Assembly: GCA_003158505.1 (NCBI GenBank)
Contig: PMJK01000144.1
Coordinates: 32,539-43,679 of the forward strand
Source of the DNA: Holophagaceae bacterium
GTDB taxonomy: Bacteria > Acidobacteriota > Holophagae > Holophagales > Holophagaceae
Length of the DNA: 11,141 nt
Direction: 5' to 3'
The position numbers were made by a program, and so were the translations under genes. Position 1 is the first letter of the stretch. Each line of letters begins with the position of its first letter. Below the pieces are notes generated by a model, which worked only from the letters and a program-made list of their open reading frames with translations, made no database searches and was not told the origin of the DNA. This document shows positions 6,414 to 11,141 of this stretch, one piece after another.

Positions 6414-7414
6414 TTCGCCTCTTGCTCGTGAAAGTGGGCCAGGATCTCTGCCGGTGTGGCTGTGGCAGTGCCGACCTTGGCCACCACCACACCAGCGGCG
6501 GCGTTGGCGAGCATGGCGGCTTCGCGCCAATCGGAACCCGCCGCGATGGCGGCGCTGAAGGCTGCGATGACGGTGTCCCCGGCGCCACTCACGTCGAACA
6601 CTTCCCGGGCCTCCGTGGGAATCATCCAAGGGGCCGCATGTTCGGAATCCGGCGAGAAGAGGGCCATGCCCCGCTCACTGCGCGTCACGAGCAGACCCTT
6701 CAGGCCCAGCTCAGCCATGAGGGCCCGGCCCGCGATGGTCACCTCCATATCCGATCGAGTGTTGCGCAGGGTCAATTCAGCGGTTTCCTTGGTGTTGGGC
6801 GTCATCAGGGTGGCCCCGCGGTACAGGGCCTTGTGAGCAGGCTTGGGATCCACAATCCAAGGCAGGTCGCGGGCCGAACACAGGGCGCGCACCGCATCCA
6901 TCACGGGCTCGTTGACAGTGCCCTTGGCGTAGTCGGAAACGATCAGCGCTGAAGCGGTGCTGAGCGCCCGTTCGAGTCGGTCCTTCAATCCCAGCAGCAC
7001 GGCGGCGTCAGGCGGGCCAGGCTCCTCCCGGTCAATGCGGAGCATCTGCTGCTGCTGGCCGATGACACGGGTCTTGATGATGGTGGGACGCGAGGTGTCC
7101 AGCACCAGTCCTGAAATGGACACGCCTAGGCCGGTCAGCAATCCCAGTAACCGGTCTCCCGCGGAGTCCTTCTGGAGGGTGCCGATCAGCAGGGGCTCTG
7201 TTCCAAGGGCCTTGAGGTTGGCCGCCACGTTGGCCGCGCCACCCAGCACCGCCCGTTCACGGGTGACTCTCACGATCGGTACCGGTGCCTCCGGAGAGAT
7301 GCGATTCACTTCGCCGAAGAGGTACTCGTCCAGCATCACATCGCCCAGCACGGCCACCCTGCGGCCTTCCATGCGCTGGAGCAGGGACTCGGCCTGGGTA
7401 CGATCTAGTCTCAC
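6410..7414 (-). CDS. rfaE1: D-glycero-beta-D-manno-heptose-7-phosphate kinase (single-domain RfaE1)
   Basis: This PfkB/ribokinase-family enzyme phosphorylates heptose-7-phosphate at C1 in the ADP-heptose route to lipopolysaccharide inner core. The 334 residues contain GDVMLDEYLFGEVNRISPEA (24-43), GGAANVAANL (58-67), DPK (189-191), NTKE (207-210) and the catalytic VSGAGDT (275-281, Asp280 as base). It ends after the kinase domain, so the cytidylyl/adenylyltransferase half of bifunctional HldE must be encoded elsewhere. The GTG start overlaps the upstream gene's stop (GTGA), indicating translational coupling. At its 3' end the TAA overlaps the convergent gene's TAA by 4 bases. Confidence 0.9.
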   Translation of the reverse strand: MRLDRTQAESLLQRMEGRRVAVLGDVMLDEYLFGEVNRISPEAPVPIVRVTRERAVLGGAANVAANLKALGTEPLLIGTLQKDSAGDRLLGLLTGLGVSISGLVLDTSRPTIIKTRVIGQQQQMLRIDREEPGPPDAAVLLGLKDRLERALSTASALIVSDYAKGTVNEPVMDAVRALCSARDLPWIVDPKPAHKALYRGATLMTPNTKETAELTLRNTRSDMEVTIAGRALMAELGLKGLLVTRSERGMALFSPDSEHAAPWMIPTEAREVFDVSGAGDTVIAAFSAAIAAGSDWREAAMLANAAAGVVVAKVGTATATPAEILAHFHEQEAN

Positions 7415-7578
7415 TTCTCCACCTTCATCGCCGCATCCACCAGCATGACGGGGATGCCATCCTCGATGGGGTACAGAAGGCCACACTCCAGACAGTGCAG
7501 CCCTTCCGCCGTCTCCACCACATCACCGTGGCAGGCTGGACAGCAGAGGATCTCGAGAAGGCGGGGATCGAGGGGCAT
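7411..7578 (-). CDS. UPF0434/Trm112-like small zinc protein
   Basis: This 55-residue protein begins MPLDPRLLEILCCPACHGDV, continues 'ETAEGLHCLECGLLYPIEDG' and then IPVMLVDAAMKVEK. The 'LLEILCCPxC', 'CxEC' and 'YPIxDGIPVML' blocks are diagnostic of the YcaR/Trm112p-like family. The pairs C13/C16 and C29/C32 probably form a zinc site. Such proteins often sit in LPS-precursor operons (beside kdsB or lpxK in enterobacteria), which fits its coupling to RfaE1 here. Trm112 proper is an adaptor that stabilises methyltransferases, but whether this bacterial form does so is unknown. No clear Shine-Dalgarno precedes the ATG at 7578. Confidence 0.85.
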   Translation of the reverse strand: MPLDPRLLEILCCPACHGDVVETAEGLHCLECGLLYPIEDGIPVMLVDAAMKVEK

Positions 7579-7706
7579 GGGGAAAAGCTATCAGGTGTCG
7601 GCCGCCACGGGTCAGCAAAAAAGGAGGGCCCGATGCCATGTGGGGCAGGGATCTTGGCCTAACCCCTTGGAGGGTCGCCCGACAACTGGAACGTATCCAA
7701 TCGATC

Positions 7707-7746
7707 AGGGCGTGCCACGACCTTGACGGAAGGCCGGGCACGCCCT
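7707..7746. terminator. 10-bp stem-loop after the amt-glnK genes
   Basis: AGGGCGTGCC (7707-7716) and GGCACGCCCT (7737-7746) are perfect complements around a 20-base loop. It lies 48 bases past the glnK stop on the minus strand. Neither strand has a good U-tract (TTTGATG on plus, GATCGATTGG on minus). It may therefore act as a 3'-end stabiliser or a weak terminator separating amt-glnK from the UPF0434-rfaE1 pair. The rest of 7579-7793 shows no gene. Confidence 0.45.
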
Positions 7747-7793
7747 TTGATGATTGAAAGGTGGTTCACACGCAGTAGGCCAAGCAGCGGGCC

Positions 7794-8147
7794 TCAGGGC
7801 CCGATGGCCGCCTTCCCGGTTTCGCCCGTCCGGACCCGGTAGCAGTCCTCGAGGTTCAGCACGAAGACCTTCCCGTCCCCCAGCGAACTCGGCTCGGACT
7901 TGGCCGCGCCGAGGATGGCTTCCACCGCGGACTTGACGTATTCCTCATTGACCGCGATCTCCAACTTGACCTTGGGGAGCAGTCGGACGAGGCCGATCTT
8001 GTTGCCCCGGAACTGCTCCGCAAAGCCTTTCTGGGTGCCGCACCCGCGCACATCAGAAACGGTCATCAGGTAGATATCCTTGGCCACCAGGGCGGCCTGG
8101 ACCGCTTCGAATTTGTCTGGCCGGATGATGGCGACGATCATTTTCAT
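7794..8147 (-). CDS. glnK: Nitrogen regulatory protein PII (GlnK-type) with atypical T-loop
   Basis: This trimeric cytoplasmic sensor of ATP/ADP and 2-oxoglutarate is expected to plug the adjacent Amt channel when nitrogen is plentiful. The 117 residues show the family frame: MKMIVAIIRPDKFEAVQAAL, 'VSDVRGCGTQKG' (Q39, K40), LLPKVKLEI, the B-loop LGDGKVFVL and the C-terminal RVRTGETG. In the T-loop, canonical LYRGAEYMVDFLPK is replaced by QFRGNKIGLVRLLPK: Tyr46 is Phe, the uridylylation site Tyr51 is Ile, and there is one extra residue. Regulation by GlnD uridylylation at that site is therefore impossible. The ATG at 8147 has GAGGAG six bases upstream; an upstream in-frame start at 8198 is less likely. 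It is the gene directly downstream of amt, 47 bases away. Confidence 0.93.
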   Translation of the reverse strand: MKMIVAIIRPDKFEAVQAALVAKDIYLMTVSDVRGCGTQKGFAEQFRGNKIGLVRLLPKVKLEIAVNEEYVKSAVEAILGAAKSEPSSLGDGKVFVLNLEDCYRVRTGETGKAAIGP

Positions 8148-8194
8148 GGTTGACTCCTCATACATGGGGATTGGGAATGTGAGTTCAAGGTCGC

Positions 8195-9871
8195 TCACTT
8201 CTTCCCAGAAACTGGAACCCTCGTAGGCGCCCCCGCAGGAGAAGCCAGGGCCGAGATCACGTACTCGGGATAGGCGGAAATGCCATGTTCGTGCAGGTCC
8301 ATGCCATCGTGTTCGCCATCCTCAGAAAGCCGAAGGAGTCCCTTGGCATCGAGGGCATAGAAGACCGCGAAGGATACTGCCAGGGTGGCGAGGGTGATGA
8401 TCCCGCTTCCGATGGCCTGTGCGGCCAGGACCTTGAATCCGCCCCCGTAGAAGAGACCCGTGAGCTTGGTGGACAGATCGGGCGAGATGGGATCGCTGCC
8501 GGCGGCCGAGAACTGTCCGCTGGCGAATAAACCGAGGGATAGGGTGCCCCAGATGCCGTTGATCATGTGCACCGGAACGGCGCCGATGGGATCGTCGATG
8601 CGCAGGTATTCCAGTAGGTCCACGCCCAGGATCACGACGACACCGGCGATGGCCCCGATCATGACGGACCCGAAGGGGCTCACCCAGTAGCAGGGGCAGG
8701 TGATCGCCACCAGGCCCGCCAGGAACCCGTTGGTGATGGAGCCCGGATCCCAGACTTTAGTCCGGAAGTAGATGAAGAACACGGCGGTCAGGCCCGCGGC
8801 GCAGGCCGCGAGGGTCGTGTTGGCGGCCACCCGGCCGATGCCTTCGAAGTCCATCGCGGACAGGGTGCTGCCGGGGTTGAAGCCGTACCAGCCGAACCAG
8901 AGCAGTAGGCCGCCACACACGGCGATGGTGAGGTCGTGAGGGGTCATGGGGCCGCCCCCATCCCGCTTGAACTTGCGCCCAAGCCTGGGTCCCAGCACCA
9001 CGGCACCCGCCAGGGCCACGGCGCCGCCGATGGTGTGCACCACCGTCGAGCCGGCGAAATCATGGAAGTTCATGGCCAGGGAAGGCAGGAACTTGCCGGC
9101 GGCGCCCATGGTGGCCAGGAAGCCATCGGGGCCCCAGGCCCAGTGGCCGATGATGGGGTAGATGAAGCCGGAGACCGCGAAGCTGTAGAGGATGTCGCCG
9201 ATGAAGTCCGTACGGCCGATCATGGCCCCGGAGGTGACGGTGGAGCAGGTGTCGGCAAAGGCGAACTGGAAGATCCAGTGGGCCAGGATGGCCACGCCGG
9301 TGGTGCCGTAAGTCACCGGGGCGCCCTTGAGGAAGAACCAGTGGTAGCCGATGAAGCCGTTGCCTTCGCTGAACATGAACGCGTAGCCGATGGCCCAGAA
9401 GAGGATGCCGCAGAGGCACGTGTCGAACACGCACTCCACGAGTACGTTCACCGTTTCCCGGGAACGGCAGAACCCAGCCTCGAGCATGACGAAACCCACT
9501 TGCATCGCGAAGACGAGGAAGGCCGCGATGAGTGTCCAGACGGTGTTGAGCGGGTTGACGATATCCTTGGCGAGGACCACCGGGGGAGCAGGCGCTGGTG
9601 CGGGCGCCGCGGCGGGTTCGGGCGTGGCAGCCGGCGGCGCTGTTGCTGCCGCTGCCTGGACAACAGCAGGTGTGTCCGCCTTGACGGAAGTCCCGGTCAG
9701 CAGCACGGGAATGAGAACCATCATTCCCAGCACGACGACCAGGCCGAGCAGCTTTCCAGAGGCCATGACAAACCCGTACCGGCGCCACTCCGGATCCCTC
9801 ATCCGGTCGGCCAATCTTGAGAGTTTTCCCTTCAGAGAGAGGTGCTCTCCACTGGGTGCGGTTCGTGCCAT
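8195..9871 (-). CDS. amt: Ammonium transporter (Amt) with long N-terminal extension
   Basis: An inner-membrane trimeric ammonium channel/transporter. The Amt core begins near residue 105 (NPLNTVWTLIAAFLVFAMQV) and includes EAGFCRSRETVNVL, the pore acidic residue and first His in HDFAGSTVVH (D271, H279), GWYGFNPGS (328-335) and the second pore His in PVHMINGIWG (H435). About eleven hydrophobic helices follow in the usual order. At 558 residues it is some 100 longer than typical Amt proteins. Residues 1-33 are hydrophilic and basic, 34-60 form an extra hydrophobic segment, and 66-100 are Ala/Pro-rich. The start is supported by AAGGAG six bases before ATG 9871. An internal Met36 would make a more ordinary signal peptide but has no ribosome binding site. 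Confidence 0.93.
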   Translation of the reverse strand: MARTAPSGEHLSLKGKLSRLADRMRDPEWRRYGFVMASGKLLGLVVVLGMMVLIPVLLTGTSVKADTPAVVQAAAATAPPAATPEPAAAPAPAPAPPVVLAKDIVNPLNTVWTLIAAFLVFAMQVGFVMLEAGFCRSRETVNVLVECVFDTCLCGILFWAIGYAFMFSEGNGFIGYHWFFLKGAPVTYGTTGVAILAHWIFQFAFADTCSTVTSGAMIGRTDFIGDILYSFAVSGFIYPIIGHWAWGPDGFLATMGAAGKFLPSLAMNFHDFAGSTVVHTIGGAVALAGAVVLGPRLGRKFKRDGGGPMTPHDLTIAVCGGLLLWFGWYGFNPGSTLSAMDFEGIGRVAANTTLAACAAGLTAVFFIYFRTKVWDPGSITNGFLAGLVAITCPCYWVSPFGSVMIGAIAGVVVILGVDLLEYLRIDDPIGAVPVHMINGIWGTLSLGLFASGQFSAAGSDPISPDLSTKLTGLFYGGGFKVLAAQAIGSGIITLATLAVSFAVFYALDAKGLLRLSEDGEHDGMDLHEHGISAYPEYVISALASPAGAPTRVPVSGKK

Positions 9872-9962
9872 ATCAGGCTCCTTAGAAATGGAAAGGGTCG
9901 ATTCGTCTGGCGCGAGAGCCCGCTACCTCGAAAAAGCAACCGAGGCGCAGTTTCGTGGAGAT

Positions 9963-9979
9963 TGCCATCTTCAAACCAA
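9963..9979 (-). promoter_or_regulatory. Sigma-54-like promoter for amt-glnK
   Basis: On the minus strand TTGGTTTGAAGATGGCA has the invariant GG and GC elements separated by exactly ten bases. Compared with the consensus TTGGCACG-N4-TTGCA it matches at TTGG, the G of CACG, and T-GCA. It mismatches at CAC and one T. The inferred start would be near 9952, giving an 80-base leader that holds a small hairpin (CCTCG/CGAGG, 9926-9945). NtrC/sigma-54 control of amt-glnK is well established in proteobacteria; here it is a motif match only. Confidence 0.4.
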
Positions 9980-10009
9980 GTGGCGTTCAGAGCCAAGGGA
10001 ACAGACCAT

Positions 10010-10081
10010 GCACCAAAAAAGCACCAGGACAACCCGAGCCATCAAGTTTGGATCGCAGGTGGCTTTGGGTTGTCTTGGTGC
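10010..10081. promoter_or_regulatory. GCACCA repeat cluster upstream of amt
   Basis: GCACCA occurs at 10010-10015 and again exactly 11 bases later at 10021-10026, with the inverse TGGTGC at 10076-10081. GCACC/GGTGC are the half-sites of the NtrC consensus (TGCACY-N5-GGTGCA), and all lie 31-100 bases upstream of the candidate -24 box. However, the close pair is a direct, not inverted, repeat, and the distant pair doubles as the stem of a terminator. An enhancer role is therefore uncertain. Confidence 0.25.
10015..10081 (-). terminator. Rho-independent terminator after the porin gene
   Basis: On the minus strand GCACCAAGACAACCC (10081-10067) pairs with GGGTTGTCCTGGTGC (10035-10021). The stem is about 15 bp with one G-U pair and a roughly 30-base loop that may fold further. 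TTTTTT follows at 10020-10015. It is 56 bases past the porin stop, so the porin and amt-glnK are probably separate transcripts. Confidence 0.75.
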
Positions 10082-10136
10082 CTAGGTGAACTTGTGTCTT
10101 GGCAGTGCCCTTCGGTTTTTATGGGTGAATGACGTT

Positions 10137-11069
10137 TCAGAACGCCTTGGCAATGGTGAAAGTCACGCGGTCCCCGCCGATGTTCCGTCCAAAGGCATTC
10201 TCATAGACGGTGACGTTGTTGTCGGATGCGCGGGACTTGGTGTCCGCTTTGGTGCCGGCGAGGGTGAGCGTGTAGCCCTTGATCTCCTTGGTAATCCCCA
10301 GTTTGTAGTCCGAGTAGCTGAAGAGAGAGTTGTCTCCCGTGATCGTGGCGCCATTGGAGAAGTAGACAGGGTTCGCCTTGGTGGCATAGGTGGTCCTGCC
10401 TCCGTGCGCCAGCACCGTCCAGCCGCTTTCACCCAAGGCGTAGGCCAGAGAGAGGTCAATGTAGTTCGTCCCGCCAGAGTTAGTGACCCCGAAAGTGTTC
10501 TCGCTGATGACCTGGGAATACTTCAGGCTCGCCCATGAATAACTCAGTCCCAAGTAGGCCTCGGTGGTGTTTGGATTCTTATAGGCTCCGAGGTTGTCGT
10601 AGGTGCCCGGGTAGTAGTAGCGATAGAGCCCGAGGTCCAGGGCCCAATCCTTGGCGAAGCCCCACTTATAGCCCCCGAACAGGTCCACCTCAACCGGCGC
10701 GTTGTTGGCCTTGCCCGGCACATAAGGTGCGCCGACTGCGGCTGGTGAACCGAGGGATGTGGGAGCGTTGGCGACTCCGGCATTCTGATCCGTGAACCAG
10801 GAGATGTTGCTCAGGCTCGTGCTGAGATAGAAGCCAGAGGGATGCACCAGATCCAGTTCGCCCTGAATGGTGGGATTCCCATCCGTCTGGGTGAGCCCGC
10901 GGAAGATGTAATCGGTGCCGATGGTGGTCGAACCGGTCAGGGCGAACCCGAGGATCGAAGGAGGTGGCGGCGGTGCAGGGGCAGGCGCGGGTGCTGGCGC
11001 GGCCGGGCTCTGGGCCACCAGGTGGGCGGTCAGGGCCGCCACCAGAAAAAGGGCCTTGGGTGAATGCAT
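10137..11069 (-). CDS. TorF/Gcw_chp-family putative outer-membrane porin
   Basis: The 310-residue product has a signal peptide (MHSPKALFLVAALTAHLVAQ, probable cleavage after about residue 20), a Pro/Ala linker at 22-38, then alternating beta-strand sequence. 'STTIGTDYIFRGLTQTDGNP' at 47-66 is the characteristic opening of the TIGR02001/Gcw_chp family. Further strands such as GFYLSTSLSNISW, 'VDLFGGYKWGF', 'EAYLGLSYSWASLKYSQ' and 'YTLTLAGTKAD' follow, and the protein ends in VTFTIAKAF with the terminal Phe typical of BAM-inserted barrels. Family substrates are not established; neighbouring amt-glnK suggests a role in nitrogen-solute uptake. ATG 11069 has GGAG six bases upstream. Its promoter is not visible in 11070-11141. 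Confidence 0.8.
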   Translation of the reverse strand: MHSPKALFLVAALTAHLVAQSPAAPAPAPAPAPPPPPSILGFALTGSTTIGTDYIFRGLTQTDGNPTIQGELDLVHPSGFYLSTSLSNISWFTDQNAGVANAPTSLGSPAAVGAPYVPGKANNAPVEVDLFGGYKWGFAKDWALDLGLYRYYYPGTYDNLGAYKNPNTTEAYLGLSYSWASLKYSQVISENTFGVTNSGGTNYIDLSLAYALGESGWTVLAHGGRTTYATKANPVYFSNGATITGDNSLFSYSDYKLGITKEIKGYTLTLAGTKADTKSRASDNNVTVYENAFGRNIGGDRVTFTIAKAF

Positions 11070-11141
11070 GTCATGCTCCAGGAAAATGGGGGCGGGGCAG
11101 CCTCGTGGGCTTAGTGGTGGGAAAGTCCCAAGGTCCGGGGG

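Noticed and set aside
7618..7662. Plus-strand AAAGGAGGG followed by ATG
   Set aside because: The frame encodes only nine codons before a stop, opposite the intergenic gap; no support as a gene.
9060..9788. Long minus-strand frame overlapping amt
   Set aside because: Out-of-frame shadow of amt with Arg/His-rich low-complexity translation.
8936..9820. Long plus-strand open frame (about 294 codons) opposite amt
   Set aside because: It is the antisense shadow of a clear amt gene in GC-rich DNA; its translation is His/Gly/Arg-rich with no motif.
10010..10026. Classical NtrC palindrome
   Set aside because: The two GCACCA copies are direct repeats, not the inverted TGCACY-N5-GGTGCA arrangement; kept only as a weak regulatory cluster.
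10021..10039. Second sigma-54 candidate, TGGTGC...TGGTGCA, upstream of amt
   Set aside because: GG to GC spacing is twelve bases rather than the required ten.
1..11141. CRISPR arrays, tRNA or rRNA genes, complete insertion sequences
   Set aside because: No regularly spaced repeats, cloverleaf sequences, rRNA segments or intact transposase genes were seen on either strand.

Overview
This is a GC-rich, gene-dense bacterial chromosome window. Several features suggest a Gram-negative Acidobacteriota of the Holophaga/Geothrix type: GTG starts are common; there is an LPS-heptose kinase and an outer-membrane porin; a methylmalonyl-CoA epimerase (propionate/succinate metabolism) is present; and an MJ0042 zinc-ribbon protein occurs, a domain frequent in acidobacteria and deltaproteobacteria. 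The taxonomic placement is inferred from gene content and was not tested by any search.

Layout. Positions 1-104 hold the last codons of a prepilin-peptidase-like protein. Positions 105-445 hold no intact gene but contain what looks like a dead minimal nucleotidyltransferase. An HDOD signalling protein (446-1510, +) follows, then a second gene-poor stretch (1511-2039) with a short minus-strand remnant resembling an IS91-type transposase. Next, on the minus strand, come methylmalonyl-CoA epimerase (2040-2444), an intergenic segment bounded by inverted repeats and carrying a strong terminator (2478-2633), a YecH/DUF2492-like small metal-binding protein (2638-2880), DNA polymerase III delta' (holB) and thymidylate kinase (tmk). 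tmk and holB overlap by one base. Divergent from tmk, on the plus strand, are a zinc-ribbon/GYF-like protein (4724-5839) and, one base later, a small exported protein (5841-6413). These meet, by overlapping stop codons, a minus-strand pair: a 55-residue UPF0434/Trm112-like protein and the ADP-heptose pathway kinase RfaE1 (7578 to 6410).

The right end is a nitrogen-acquisition cluster on the minus strand: a TorF/Gcw_chp-type putative porin (11069 to 10137), a long-stem rho-independent terminator, a sigma-54-like promoter with GCACCA repeats upstream, an unusually long ammonium transporter (9871 to 8195), and a PII protein (8147 to 7794). The PII T-loop lacks the tyrosine normally uridylylated. 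A coherent reading is that the porin brings a nitrogenous solute across the outer membrane, Amt takes ammonium across the inner membrane, and PII gates Amt through a signal other than Tyr-51 uridylylation. No clearly new system is visible. The most interesting points are the modified PII/Amt pair with its promoter architecture, the inverted-repeat element at 2478-2633, and a perfect operator-like hairpin in front of the YecH-like gene.
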